Shown here one piece after another: positions 45,431 through 54,273 of a stretch of 64,000 nucleotides of DNA. Position 1 is the first letter of the stretch. Every line of letters starts with the position of its first letter. The DNA lies in NCBI RefSeq assembly GCF_019430885.1, contig NZ_JAHYBZ010000003.1, forward strand, positions 62,001 to 126,000, given 5' to 3'. Origin of the DNA: Roseomonas alba (GTDB taxonomy: Bacteria; Pseudomonadota; Alphaproteobacteria; Acetobacterales; Acetobacteraceae). A program made the translations under genes and the position numbers. The notes beneath the pieces were generated by a model. It was not told the DNA's origin and did not search any database. It saw only the letters and a list, made by a program, of their open reading frames with translations.

Positions 45431-45483
45431 GGAGGGCCCTGCCCTCCCCGGACCCCACCCGCCAAAGGCCGAAAGGCCTTTGG
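45431..45483 (+). repeat. Two-hairpin dispersed element, copy G
   Basis: GGAGGGC with GCCCTCC (45431-45447, loop CCT), linker CCGGACCCCACCCG, then CCAAAGGCC with GGCCTTTGG (45462-45483, loop GAAA). It starts 7 bp after the def stop, inside the def-fmt operon, and may cause partial termination. Confidence 0.85.
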
Positions 45484-45549
45484 GAACTTCCTGTCAGCCT
45501 GTCGCGCCGACGCCGCAGGCACAGCCCATCCAGCAAAACGGGGAACGCC

Positions 45550-46455
45550 ATGCGCATCGCCTTCATGGGGAGCCCCGATTTCTCGGTGCCGGCGCTCAAG
45601 GCGCTGCATCAGGCGGGGCACGACATCGCCGCGGTGTATTGCCAGCCGCCTCGGCCAGCCGGGCGCGGGCAGAAGGAAACGCCCTGTCCGGTGCACCGCG
45701 CGGCGCTGGAGCTGGGGCTCGAAGTCCGCACGCCGACCCGGCTGAAGCGGGATACGGCGCAGCACGACGCCTTCGCGGCGTTGGGGCTCGATGCCGCCGT
45801 GGTCGCGGCCTATGGGCTGATCCTGCCCAAGGCGATGCTCGATGCGCCGAAACGCGGCTGCCTCAACATCCACGCCTCCCTGCTGCCGCGCTGGCGCGGG
45901 GCGGCGCCGATTCACGCTGCCATCCTCGCCGGCGACAGCGAAAGCGGCATCACCATCATGCGCATGGACGAGGGCCTCGACACCGGGCCCATGCTGCTGA
46001 CGCAGGCCACGCCCATCGGGCCGGACACCACCGTCCAGGCCCTGCACGATGCGCTGGCCGCCATCGGCGCCGACCTGATCCTCCGCGCCCTGGCCGAAGA
46101 CCCGCCCGCCATCGCCCAGCCGGAGGACGGCGTCACCTATGCCCCCAAGCTGACCAAGGAGGACGGCCGCCTCGACTGGAACAAGGACGCTGCGGCGCTG
46201 GAACGCCGCGTACGCGCCCTGAACCCCTGGCCCGGCACCTTCTTCGACCACCGGGGCGAACAGATCCGCGTCCTCGCCGCCCGGGTCGAAGCCGGGTCCG
46301 GCGCCCCCGGCACGGCGCTGGACGATGCCGCGCTGGTCGCCTGCGGCACCGGCGCGCTGCGCCTGGCGCGCCTCCAGCGCCCGGGCCGCGCGGCCATGGA
46401 CGCCGACGCCTTCCTGCGCGGCTTCGCTCTGCCGCGCGGCACGCAGCTCGGCTGA
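45550..46455 (+). CDS. fmt: Methionyl-tRNA formyltransferase
   Basis: A 301-residue enzyme formylating initiator Met-tRNA with 10-formyl-THF. The N-terminal [19 protein letters not shown] and the catalytic [20 protein letters not shown] (about residues 105-124, with Asn, His and the following [19 protein letters not shown] Asp) are intact. The C-terminal OB-like tRNA-binding domain starts near 205. Its stop overlaps the truA start by one base. Confidence 0.97.
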   Translation: MRIAFMGSPDFSVPALKALHQAGHDIAAVYCQPPRPAGRGQKETPCPVHRAALELGLEVRTPTRLKRDTAQHDAFAALGLDAAVVAAYGLILPKAMLDAPKRGCLNIHASLLPRWRGAAPIHAAILAGDSESGITIMRMDEGLDTGPMLLTQATPIGPDTTVQALHDALAAIGADLILRALAEDPPAIAQPEDGVTYAPKLTKEDGRLDWNKDAAALERRVRALNPWPGTFFDHRGEQIRVLAARVEAGSGAPGTALDDAALVACGTGALRLARLQRPGRAAMDADAFLRGFALPRGTQLG

Positions 46456-47216
46456 TGCCGTCCTACGCGCTCCTCATCGAGTACGACGGCGCGCCCTTCG
46501 TCGGCTGGCAGCGCCAGGCCGAAGGGCTGTCCGTCCAGCAGGTGCTTGAGGACGCTGCGGCCAATCTGAACGGCGGCGAGATCCCGGTCTTCACCGCGGC
46601 TGGGCGCACCGATGCCGGGGTCCATGCGGAAGGCCAGGTGGTGCAGGTGACGCTGTCCGCCGACCTGCCGCCTGAACGGGTACGCGAGGCGCTGAACTTC
46701 CACACCCGGCCGCATCCCGTCGCCGTGCTCGGTGCCGCCGTGATGCCCGAGGACTGGTCCGCGCGGTTTTCCGCCATCGGCCGCGCCTATCGCTACCGCA
46801 TCCTCAACCGCCGGGCACGTCCGGCGCTCGATCTCGGGCGCGTCTGGCACGTGCAGCGGCGTCTCGATGCCGGCGCGATGCATAAGGCGGCGCAGATGCT
46901 GCTCGGCAAGCATGATTTCTCGGCCTATCGCGCGGCGGCCTGCCAGGCGAAGTCGGCGCTACGCACGCTCGACCGCCTGGATGTAGCGCGGCTGGGCGAC
47001 GAGGTCGTCATCACCGCCGAGGCGCGTTCCTTCCTCCATCACCAGGTCCGCAACATGGTGGGCACCCTGGCCGAGGTCGGCAGCGGCAAGCGTCCCGTCT
47101 CCTGGCCTCGCAGCGTGCTGGACGGCCGCGACCGGACGCGCGCGGGGCAAACCGCGCCGGCCGAGGGACTGGTGCTGACGGGCGTGCGATACGCGGAACA
47201 GATCGACTGGGCGTAG
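46455..47216 (+). CDS. truA: tRNA pseudouridine(38-40) synthase
   Basis: A 253-residue enzyme modifying uridines 38-40 in the anticodon arm. The N-terminal YALLIEYDGAPFVGWQRQ and the catalytic Asp53 in AAGRTDAGVHAEGQVV are visible, with YRYRILNRRARPAL and the late RSFLHHQVRNMVGTLAEVGSGK segment. ATG 46455 overlaps the fmt stop (TGATG). It is the last gene of the def-fmt-truA run, followed by element H. Confidence 0.97.
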   Translation: MPSYALLIEYDGAPFVGWQRQAEGLSVQQVLEDAAANLNGGEIPVFTAAGRTDAGVHAEGQVVQVTLSADLPPERVREALNFHTRPHPVAVLGAAVMPEDWSARFSAIGRAYRYRILNRRARPALDLGRVWHVQRRLDAGAMHKAAQMLLGKHDFSAYRAAACQAKSALRTLDRLDVARLGDEVVITAEARSFLHHQVRNMVGTLAEVGSGKRPVSWPRSVLDGRDRTRAGQTAPAEGLVLTGVRYAEQIDWA

Positions 47217-47303
47217 CTGCGGGGGAACCGGAGGGCGCGTGCCGTGCAGGACGTGCCACCGCCGTCAGGAGCGGTCCGCCGCGCCCGACACCAGATTGGG
47301 GTT

Positions 47304-47358
47304 TCCAAAGGCCCTTCGGCCTTTGGCGGGTGGGGGCCCGGGGAAGGGCAGAGCCCTC
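47304..47358 (-). repeat. Two-hairpin dispersed element, copy H (inverted)
   Basis: CCAAAGGCC with GGCCTTTGG (47304-47325, loop CTTC), linker CGGGTGGGGGCCCGG, then GGAAGGGC with GCCCTCC (47341-47358). It is preceded by GACACCAGATTGGGGTTT, the inverse of the conserved tail. It sits between convergent truA and the CinA-like gene. Confidence 0.85.
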
Positions 47359-47377
47359 CTCCGGTCCGCCCCCTGCC

Positions 47378-48142
47378 CTATGCGGGCTCGCCTTCCACCG
47401 GCTGCCCGCCGCAGGCCCGCATGAACACCAGCACGTCATGCGCGGCCTGCTTCACCGTCTCGGCATCGGTTCCTTTCGCCACCACGGCGACCCCGCCCCC
47501 GCCGGTGCGGTAGTAGGGATAGGACCCGATATCGAGGTCCGGATACCGCTTCTGGATCTCGCCGAGCCCTTCCGCGATCCGCCCTTCCATCAGCCCGTTG
47601 GCGTGCACGGCGGCCGAGACCACGGGCGGGCCGCCCTGCAACGATGGCGCCAGCGCTTCGAACATCGCCTGCATGATGCGCGGCACGCCGGCCATGACGT
47701 GGACATTGCCCATGGTGAAGCCGGGCGCGATGGAGATGATGTTGTCGATCAGTTCCGCCCCGCGCGGCATGGTCGCCATGCGCTGGCGCGCGGCGTTGAA
47801 GTCGCCGGGCGGGTTCTGCCGCGCATAGTGCGATTCCATCCGGCGCCAGGCCTCCGGATGCGGTTCCCATGGCACGCCGAAGGCGGCGGCGACACATTCG
47901 CTGGTGATGTCGTCATGTGTCGGGCCGATGCCGCCCGTCGTGAAGACGTGATCGTATTTCGCGCGGACCTCGTTGACCGTGTCGACGATGGTCTCGGGCA
48001 CATCCGGAATGACTCGGACTTCCCGCAGCGGAATACCGATCTCGCCGAGGCGCGTGGCGATAAACTTCAGATTGGCGTCCTGGGTGCGGCCGGAGAGCAC
48101 CTCATTGCCGATGATGAGCAGGCAGGCGGTCGGGTTGGGCAT
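47378..48142 (-). CDS. CinA N-terminal domain / molybdopterin-binding-like protein
   Basis: A 254-residue protein of the CinA_N (MoaB/MogA-like) family. The motif TACLLIIGNEVLSGRTQDAN (about residues 5-24) and TTGGIGPTHDDITSE (about 68-82) are the pterin-binding fold signature. It lacks the C-terminal nicotinamide-mononucleotide amidohydrolase domain of full CinA. Relatives occur across alphaproteobacteria as 'competence/damage-inducible protein A'; the physiological role is unclear. It is divergent from the P-type ATPase gene with 110 bp between starts. Confidence 0.9.
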   Translation of the reverse strand: MPNPTACLLIIGNEVLSGRTQDANLKFIATRLGEIGIPLREVRVIPDVPETIVDTVNEVRAKYDHVFTTGGIGPTHDDITSECVAAAFGVPWEPHPEAWRRMESHYARQNPPGDFNAARQRMATMPRGAELIDNIISIAPGFTMGNVHVMAGVPRIMQAMFEALAPSLQGGPPVVSAAVHANGLMEGRIAEGLGEIQKRYPDLDIGSYPYYRTGGGGVAVVAKGTDAETVKQAAHDVLVFMRACGGQPVEGEPA

Positions 48143-48252
48143 GGCGGCGTCCTCCAGTCCCGCCGAGGATAGGCGCGACCTTTTCCGCCCGGAAGCCTCG
48201 GCTGTGACCGCCCCCGGTTGATCGCCGCTGCGGGGGCGACTAGCCAGATGAC

Positions 48253-50931
48253 ATGGATGTCATGCCAGCCGACCGCCCCCCGCAGCCGCCCTGGCATGCG
48301 CTGCCGCCGGGCGCGGTGCTCGCGCGCCTGGAGGCGGCGCCGGGGGGGCTGACCGCCACCGAGGCCGCTGCGCGCCTGGCCCGGCACGGCCCCAACCGGC
48401 TGCCGGAACCGCCGCGGCGCGGCGCGCTGCGCCGTTTCCTCGACCAGTTCCGCAACCTGCTGATTCATGTCCTGCTGGTCTCGGCGGCGATCAGCCTGGC
48501 GCTGGGGCATCCGGTGGATGCCGGGGTGATCCTGGGCGTCGTGGTGCTGAACGCCATCGTCGGCTTCATCCAGGAAGGACGGGCGGAACAGGCGCTGGCG
48601 GCCATCCGGGGGATGCTGGCGCCCCATGCCTCGGTGCTGCGCGACGGGGTTCGGACGGACCTGCCGGCCGAGGCGCTCGTCCCCGGCGATGTCGTGCTGC
48701 TCGAAGCCGGGGACCGGGTGCCGGCCGATCTGCGCATTCTCTCCGCCCGCGCGCTGCGTGCGGAGGAGGCGATGCTGACCGGGGAAAGCGTGCCGGCCGA
48801 CAAGGACGTGGCCGCCGTGCCGGAGGGCGCCGCGCTGGGCGACCGGCATTCGCTGCTCTTCTCCGGCACGCTGGTCGTGACGGGGCAGGCGCGCGGCGTC
48901 GTCGTCGCGACGGGCGCTGCCAGCGAGATCGGCCGCGTCAGCACCCTGCTCGCCGAGGTGCAGACGCTCGAAACCCCGCTGATCCGCCAGATGGACCGCT
49001 TCGCGCGCCAGGTGACGATCGCGGTGCTCGGCCTGTCGGCCTTCGCCTTCGCCGTGGCCCTGTTCCAGGGCTGGGCGGCGGCCGACGCCTTCATGGCCGT
49101 GGTGGGCCTCGCCGTCGCGGCCATCCCGGAAGGGCTGCCGGCGGTGCTGACCGTGACGCTGGCCATCGGCGTGCGCCGCATGGCCGCGCGCCACGCCATC
49201 ATCCGCCGCCTGCCCGCCGTCGAGACGCTGGGCGCGGTCGGCGTGATCTGCTCGGACAAGACCGGCACCTTCACGCGCAACGAAATGGAGGCCCGCGCGG
49301 TCCTCACCGCCGCCGGGCGCCTGTCCATCGAAGGCGAGGGCTATGGCCCCGTCGCCTCCATCGTCACCGCCGGGGGCGGCACGCCGACGGCCGAGGCGAT
49401 GACGCTGCTGCGCCGCCTCGCCCGGGCTGGCGCGCTGTGCAACGACGCGACGCTGGCGCCCGACGAGTCCGGTGGCCGGACGGTGCTCGGCGATCCCATG
49501 GAGGGTGCCTTGCTGGCGCTCGCCGCCCGCGCCGGCGTGGTGCCGGAGGCGCAGCGACTCGACGTCATTCCCTTCGACTCCCGGAACCGCTGGATGGCGA
49601 CGCTGCACTGGGCCGAGGACGGCCGGCTGCTCGCCGTGAAGGGCGCGCCGGAGGCGCTGCTGCCGCTCTGCGCGCTGGAAGCGACGGATGAGAGCGAGAC
49701 CTCGCTCGACGCGCCCCGCTGGGAACGCGCGGCGCAGAGCCTGGCCGAGGAGGGCTTCCGCGTCCTCGCCCTGGCCGAGACCTGGCTGCCGGAGGATGCG
49801 AGCCTCGCCGACGGCACGCCGCCGCCGCTGACGCTGCTCGGCCTCGTCGGGCTGCTCGACCCGCCGCGCACGGAAGCGATTGCCGCCGTCGCCGAATGCC
49901 GCGCCGCCGGCATCCGCGTCGCGATGATCACCGGCGATCATCCCGCCACCGCGCGTGCCATCGCCGGTGCGCTCGGCCTCGGTCAGACGGAACGCGCCCT
50001 GACCGGCATCGACCTGGACGCGCTGGACGACGCCGCGCTGCGTCGCGCCGCCGCCGAGACCGACATCTTCGCCCGCACCAGCCCCGAGCAGAAGCTGCGC
50101 CTCGTCACCGCCCTGCAGGCGGAAGGCGGCGTCGTCGCCATGACCGGCGACGGCGTGAACGACGCCCCTGCCCTGCGCCGCGCCGATGTTGGCGTCGCCA
50201 TGGGCCGCAAGGGCACCGAGGCGGCGAAGGAAGCCGCCGACATGGTCCTCGCCGACGACAATTTCGCCTCCATCGCCGCGGCGGTCCGAGAAGGCCGCAC
50301 CGTCCACGACAACCTCCAGAAGGTCATCGCCTGGACCCTGCCGACCAATGGCGGCGAGGCGCTGGTCGTCGTCGCCGCGATCCTGCTCGGCATCGCCCTG
50401 CCGATGACGCCGGTGCAGATCCTGTGGGTCAACATGGTCACCGCGGTGGCACTCGGCCTGACGCTCGCCTTCGAACCGCCCGAGCGCGACGTCATGGCCC
50501 GCCCGCCCCGTCCACCGCGCGCGGCGCTGCTGCCCGCCGTGCTGGCGTGGCGGGTCGTCTTCGTCTCGGTGGCGATGGCGGCGGTGGTCTTCGCGCTCGA
50601 CACCTGGGCGCGGTCGCGTGGCCTGCCGGCGGAGGCGGCGCGCAGCCTGGTGGTCAACGCCGTCGTGGCGATGGAGGTGGGCTACCTGTTCGCCGTGCGG
50701 CAATCCCGCAGCACCGGGTTTTCCGTCGAAGGCTTCCGCGGCACGCCGGCGATCTGGATCGGTGTGGGCGTCACGGCCGCGGCGCAGCTTGCCTTTACCT
50801 ACCTCCCGCCGCTGCAACGCCTGTTCGGCAGCGCGGGGCTGGGCATGCCGGAGATGACGATGGTGGTCGGCGCCGGCGCGGCGCTGCTGTTGCTGGTCGA
50901 GGCAGAGAAGGTGCTACGGCGAAAAGCGTGA
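48253..50931 (+). CDS. Cation-transporting P-type ATPase (P2/Ca2+-ATPase-like)
   Basis: An 892-residue P-type pump. The cytoplasmic N-terminus is followed by the actuator motif LTGESVPADK (about residue 176) and helix 4 with IPEGLPAVLT (about 293-302), the PEGLP signature of Ca2+-type P2 pumps. The phosphorylated Asp335 is in SDKTGTFTRNE (Phe replaces the usual Leu of DKTGTLT). The MTGDGVNDAPALRRADVGVAMG hinge near 630-650 and a C-terminal helix block complete it. Calcium or manganese export is likely; Na+/K+ or Mg2+ are alternatives. The start ATG 48253 lacks a strong ribosome-binding site. Confidence 0.93.
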   Translation: MDVMPADRPPQPPWHALPPGAVLARLEAAPGGLTATEAAARLARHGPNRLPEPPRRGALRRFLDQFRNLLIHVLLVSAAISLALGHPVDAGVILGVVVLNAIVGFIQEGRAEQALAAIRGMLAPHASVLRDGVRTDLPAEALVPGDVVLLEAGDRVPADLRILSARALRAEEAMLTGESVPADKDVAAVPEGAALGDRHSLLFSGTLVVTGQARGVVVATGAASEIGRVSTLLAEVQTLETPLIRQMDRFARQVTIAVLGLSAFAFAVALFQGWAAADAFMAVVGLAVAAIPEGLPAVLTVTLAIGVRRMAARHAIIRRLPAVETLGAVGVICSDKTGTFTRNEMEARAVLTAAGRLSIEGEGYGPVASIVTAGGGTPTAEAMTLLRRLARAGALCNDATLAPDESGGRTVLGDPMEGALLALAARAGVVPEAQRLDVIPFDSRNRWMATLHWAEDGRLLAVKGAPEALLPLCALEATDESETSLDAPRWERAAQSLAEEGFRVLALAETWLPEDASLADGTPPPLTLLGLVGLLDPPRTEAIAAVAECRAAGIRVAMITGDHPATARAIAGALGLGQTERALTGIDLDALDDAALRRAAAETDIFARTSPEQKLRLVTALQAEGGVVAMTGDGVNDAPALRRADVGVAMGRKGTEAAKEAADMVLADDNFASIAAAVREGRTVHDNLQKVIAWTLPTNGGEALVVVAAILLGIALPMTPVQILWVNMVTAVALGLTLAFEPPERDVMARPPRPPRAALLPAVLAWRVVFVSVAMAAVVFALDTWARSRGLPAEAARSLVVNAVVAMEVGYLFAVRQSRSTGFSVEGFRGTPAIWIGVGVTAAAQLAFTYLPPLQRLFGSAGLGMPEMTMVVGAGAALLLLVEAEKVLRRKA

Positions 50932-51044
50932 TGGGGCGCCCCATTTCCCGCGCGGATAGAGAGCCGTTCCGGCCATCCGGCACAAGGTGACGGCCCCGGG
51001 CCAGATGACGCCTGAGCCGTGTGCCAGACACGCGGTATCGGTTT

Positions 51045-51106
51045 CCAAAGGCCTCGGGCCTTTGGTGGGGTGGGGTGAGGTGTGGAGAGGGGCAAAGCCC
51101 CTCTCC
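51045..51106 (-). repeat. Two-hairpin dispersed element, copy I (inverted)
   Basis: GGTATCGGTTT, the inverse of the conserved tail, precedes CCAAAGGCC with GGCCTTTGG (51045-51065, loop TCG). A GT-rich linker follows, then GGAGAGGGGC with GCCCCTCTCC (51084-51106, loop AAA). It lies between the convergent P-type ATPase and lipoprotein genes. Confidence 0.85.
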
Positions 51107-51115
51107 GCGGCCCTT

Positions 51116-52114
51116 TCAGTTCGCTTCCGACATCTGCGGCGGCGGCAGCGTGTTCCCGTCCCGCGGCATGGTCAGCCCTTGGCCCTGTTGCGGTGCTGCG
51201 GCCCGGTTCGCCCCGGACGCGGGTTGCTGCGGGAAACCGCCCGCATTCTGCACCACCGTCCGCACGCCGCCCGCCGCCTCGTTCGCCGCCGCGAAGGCAA
51301 CGTCGCCCCAGAAGCGGCTGAGCACGCCCATCGGCACCTCGTTGAGCTGCAGCACGCGGCCGAGGTCGTGGCCGTCCTGGCGGGAGACGGTCCACATCAG
51401 TTCCACCCGCTGGGTGCGGGATTGCGGCTGGTCAAAGACGCCGACCTGGCCGGTCACGGCGAAACGGGCGCCCTGGGCCTGGTCCTGCACGATCATGCCC
51501 TGGCTGGTCAGGGCTTCCCGGATGCGGATCGTCAGGGCCTCATTGCCGTCGCCGGGGGCGCCGCGGACCATGGGGACGTAGATGCGCGGCGGGCCGGATT
51601 CGGTCAGGGCGGCGGGATCGTTGCCCTTGCGGGCGGCCTCGGCGCGCAGCAGCAGGTCGGCGATGCGGGGCGCGGCCTCCCGCGCCGCGCGCTGGAGCAC
51701 CTCGGGCCGGGCATCCTGCCAGTCGCGTGCCGGAATGCGGGTGCCGAGCGTCGCCCCCTGCTGCCGCCCATCCGGGTCGAACAGCACGTAGCGCGGCACC
51801 ACGGCATTGCCCTGGAGGCTGGCCTCCACCGTCAGCCGCCAATCAAGCGGCAGCGGATCGGTCGCCGAGGCCGGGACCTCGGCGGTCAGCAGCGCGGTGG
51901 AAAGGGCTTCGGCGAAGCTCTCCGCCTGGGCATTGGTCAGCAGCGCGGCGGCAGGGGCCGGTACGGCCAGGCGATAGGCCGGCGGGGCGGCGAGCAGCCC
52001 CGCCTGGCCACCCGGGCGGCCGCGATAGGGCTGCGGCAGGTCGCCGCAGGCCGGGAGCGCCAGCACCAGCAGCGCGAGCACGGCGCGGCGCAGGGCGCGG
52101 AGGGACGAGGTCAT
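51116..52114 (-). CDS. Lipoprotein of unknown function
   Basis: A 332-residue protein with a lipoprotein signal peptide: basic MTSSLRALRR, a hydrophobic core and lipobox LPAC with Cys23. The mature part has DWRLTVEASLQGNAVVPRYVLFDPDGR and, near 180-240, IYVPMVRGAPGDGNEALTIRIREALTSQGM. The tail is Gln/Pro/Asn-rich. I do not recognise a named family; the two similar halves with R-x-A-L-x patterns hint at a domain binding envelope partners. It is the last gene of the hldD-lgt-methyltransferase-pgeF run, and position near lgt, which lipidates such proteins, is suggestive but proves nothing. Confidence 0.75.
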   Translation of the reverse strand: MTSSLRALRRAVLALLVLALPACGDLPQPYRGRPGGQAGLLAAPPAYRLAVPAPAAALLTNAQAESFAEALSTALLTAEVPASATDPLPLDWRLTVEASLQGNAVVPRYVLFDPDGRQQGATLGTRIPARDWQDARPEVLQRAAREAAPRIADLLLRAEAARKGNDPAALTESGPPRIYVPMVRGAPGDGNEALTIRIREALTSQGMIVQDQAQGARFAVTGQVGVFDQPQSRTQRVELMWTVSRQDGHDLGRVLQLNEVPMGVLSRFWGDVAFAAANEAAGGVRTVVQNAGGFPQQPASGANRAAAPQQGQGLTMPRDGNTLPPPQMSEAN

Positions 52115-52146
52115 GGGCCGCGATACTCCGGCGGGTCGGCGTGGGG

Positions 52147-52218
52147 CTACAGCATCGCCACGCAGGTGGCGAGCATGGTGATCACGATCATCAGGCCGAA
52201 CATGTAGAGGTAGGGCAT
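52147..52218 (-). CDS. 23-residue hydrophobic microprotein
   Basis: A short open frame of 23 codons plus stop lies between pgeF and the lipoprotein gene. It starts MPYLYMFGLMIVIT and ends TCVAML, one membrane helix with almost no charge. A GGATGAGCG stretch before its ATG, which overlaps the 3' end of pgeF, could serve as ribosome-binding site; the pgeF stop is 4 bp upstream of the ATG. Length and composition resemble known bacterial small membrane proteins. No homologue is known to me, and chance is possible. Confidence 0.4.
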   Translation of the reverse strand: MPYLYMFGLMIVITMLATCVAML

Positions 52219-52221
52219 CGC

Positions 52222-52995
52222 TCATCCGCGCAGGGCGATGGCCGAGAGCTGGTGCCCGATCGGCCCGCCGCCAGCGAGGGTGCGGCGGCGATGGCTGAAG
52301 AAGTCGGTGTCGAGCGCGAGGGTGTCGTGCGGCGTCACCTCGGCCGCGGCGCCGGCGGCGGCGAGCCGCGCGGCGCAATAGCCCGCCAGGTCGAACTGCC
52401 AGCGTTCCGGCCGCGCGCCCTCCGCGAAGAACCGCGCGTCGGCGGCATCACGCAGCAGCACGGCGTCGCGCAGATCGGCCGCGACCTCATAGGACGGCTG
52501 GCGGATGCAGGGGCCGACGGCGGCCGTGATGCGGTCCCGCCGCGCGCCAAGCGCGATCATGGCGTCGATGGTCGCTTCCAGCATCCCGGCCACCGCTCCG
52601 CGCCAGCCAGCGTGGGCGGCGCCGATCACGCCCGCCTCGGCATCGGCGAAGAGCACCGGCGCGCAATCGGCCGTGACGACACCGAGCGCCACCCCGGGCC
52701 GCCGCGTGACCAGCGCATCGGCGGTCGGGCGATGGCCCTCGGCCCAGGGCTGGTCCAGCACCGCGACATCGATGCCATGGACCTGGGTCAGCCCCGCCAG
52801 CGCCGCGCCCGGCAGGCCGAGCGCATCCGCGGCACGGCGGCGGTTCTCGCGCACCGAATCGGGGTCGTCCTTGCTGCTGACGGAACAGTTCAGCGCGGCG
52901 AAGGGCCCGGCGGAAACACCCCCGCGCCGGGTGAAGAAGCCATGAGCGAGGCCGGGCTGGGTGGCGAGGCTCTCGGCAGTGACGAAGACGGCCAT
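52222..52995 (-). CDS. pgeF: Polyphenol oxidase / purine nucleoside phosphorylase family (YfiH/PgeF)
   Basis: A 257-residue member of the YfiH (DUF152) family. The zinc/catalytic residues are in LTQVHGIDV (His), VTADCAPVLFAD (Cys) and AAHAGWRGAVAG (His). E. coli YfiH (PgeF) edits peptidoglycan precursors, and other members are adenosine deaminases/phosphorylases or laccases. Its ATG overlaps the stop of the upstream methyltransferase by one base. The methyltransferase-pgeF pair next to lgt is a recurrent alphaproteobacterial order. Confidence 0.93.
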   Translation of the reverse strand: MAVFVTAESLATQPGLAHGFFTRRGGVSAGPFAALNCSVSSKDDPDSVRENRRRAADALGLPGAALAGLTQVHGIDVAVLDQPWAEGHRPTADALVTRRPGVALGVVTADCAPVLFADAEAGVIGAAHAGWRGAVAGMLEATIDAMIALGARRDRITAAVGPCIRQPSYEVAADLRDAVLLRDAADARFFAEGARPERWQFDLAGYCAARLAAAGAAAEVTPHDTLALDTDFFSHRRRTLAGGGPIGHQLSAIALRG

Positions 52996-53981
52996 CAGGG
53001 TTCCTCGAAGCCGGGCAAGATCGGCAGCATGGGATGGCAGAGGCAGAGCGCCTTGAACAGCCTGCCCATGTGTTCGGGCGCCGTCAGGCGCTGCGCCGCC
53101 ATCAGATGGCGGGGACCGCCCCGCGCGGCAAGCATGGCGGCGCGGGAGTGCAATCCCAGCCGGGCGAGGAATACCCCCTGCGGCAGGGGGCCCTGAACCG
53201 CCGCGCCGGCGTCGCGGGCCGCCGCAGCGACCGCTGCGAAATCCACATGGGCGGTCAGGTCGGCCTCCCCGGCCGGGCCCAGCGGGTCGGCGCGGCCGTG
53301 GGCGCTCATGGCCTGGAGGCTGTCGCCGAAGCCGGGTTCCGCCGGCCCATAGTCGAGGAACAGCGCCGCCCCACCCTGCGCCGCGACCCGCGCGCCGAGG
53401 GCGGCGGCGATCGCGCGGGCAGGTTCGTTCACCTCCTGGATCGCGCCCTCCTCCGCGGTGGAGGGCAGCGGTGGCGCCGTTTCCGCCGCGGCCTCGACGA
53501 ATGCGCCGGCTTCCACGAGGCGTTCCCGCCAGGCCCCGCCTCGGCGGACGAACTGACGGATGGGCAGGGCATCGAGGAATTCGTTGCCGATGACGATCGC
53601 CGGACCCGGCGGCAGCGTCCCGATATCGTCGTGCCAGCCCGTCACCGCGTCGCCCAGACGCTGCGCCTGCACGGCCCGCAGCCGCGCGGAGGTCTCGACC
53701 AGATGCACCCGCAGCGCTGTGCGGAAAGGCGGGACCATCTCGGCCACCGCGCGCAGGGCATCGGCCATCAGCGTGCCGCGGCCAGGGCCAAGCTCGACCA
53801 GCAGCACCGGGTCGGGACGGCCCATCAGGTCCCAGGTGACCGCCGCCCAGAGGCCCAGGCACTCGCCGAAGGCTTGGGAGATCTCGGGGGCGGTGGTGAA
53901 GTCGCCGGATGCGCCGAACGGATCGCGCGCCGCGTAGTAGGCGGCGACGGCGCGGGCCATGAAATGGTCGAGGCGTTCCAT
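52995..53981 (-). CDS. SAM-dependent methyltransferase, MidA/NDUFAF7 family
   Basis: A 328-residue member of the MidA/NDUFAF7 family, whose mitochondrial version methylates an arginine of the complex I NDUFS2 subunit. Signature parts are GDFTTAPEISQAFGECLGLW (about residues 29-48), SAM motif I LVELGPGRGTL (about 63-73) and IVIGNEFLDALPIRQFV (about 128-144). The N-terminus is slightly short: the family's usual GP.. residues before the first helix are missing. ATG 53981 is the first start that does not run into repeat J. It is coupled to pgeF. Confidence 0.88.
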   Translation of the reverse strand: MERLDHFMARAVAAYYAARDPFGASGDFTTAPEISQAFGECLGLWAAVTWDLMGRPDPVLLVELGPGRGTLMADALRAVAEMVPPFRTALRVHLVETSARLRAVQAQRLGDAVTGWHDDIGTLPPGPAIVIGNEFLDALPIRQFVRRGGAWRERLVEAGAFVEAAAETAPPLPSTAEEGAIQEVNEPARAIAAALGARVAAQGGAALFLDYGPAEPGFGDSLQAMSAHGRADPLGPAGEADLTAHVDFAAVAAAARDAGAAVQGPLPQGVFLARLGLHSRAAMLAARGGPRHLMAAQRLTAPEHMGRLFKALCLCHPMLPILPGFEEP

Positions 53982-54045
53982 CAGGACAGACGGGACCGAG
54001 AGGAGGTCTGCCGCGCAGCCGGAACCACGACGCTCGTCGGGCGAC

Positions 54046-54273
54046 GGAGAGGGGCTTTGCCCCCCTCCGAACCTCCCCCCACCAAAGGCCACAGGGCCTT
54101 TGGAAACCGATACTTGGCACCGGGCGCCCATGGCAGACCAGCGCCGAAACCCGCCTTTGCGCACGAAACGCGCAGGGCGGCCGCAGAATGCCTGCCGTGC
54201 CCGGCGCCAATAGCCTGCGGTCCAGGGGCTCCAAGCCCCTGGCGGGGTGGTTCGGAGGGGCAGAGCCCCTCCG
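54046..54273. repeat. Composite dispersed element, copy J
   Basis: Left half: GGAGAGGGGC with GCCCCCCTCC (54046-54068), CCAAAGGCC with GGCCTTTGG (54082-54103) and the tail AAACCGATACTTGGCACC. Right half, inverted: CCAGGGGCT with AGCCCCTGG (54222-54242), then CGGAGGGGC with GCCCCTCCG (54253-54273). It lies in the 459-bp gap between lgt and the methyltransferase gene, where no gene is seen. Confidence 0.85.

Noticed and set aside
48067-50817. 916-codon minus-strand frame over the P-type ATPase
   Set aside because: It is the shadow of a complete P-type ATPase gene; low-complexity Arg/His/Gly translation.
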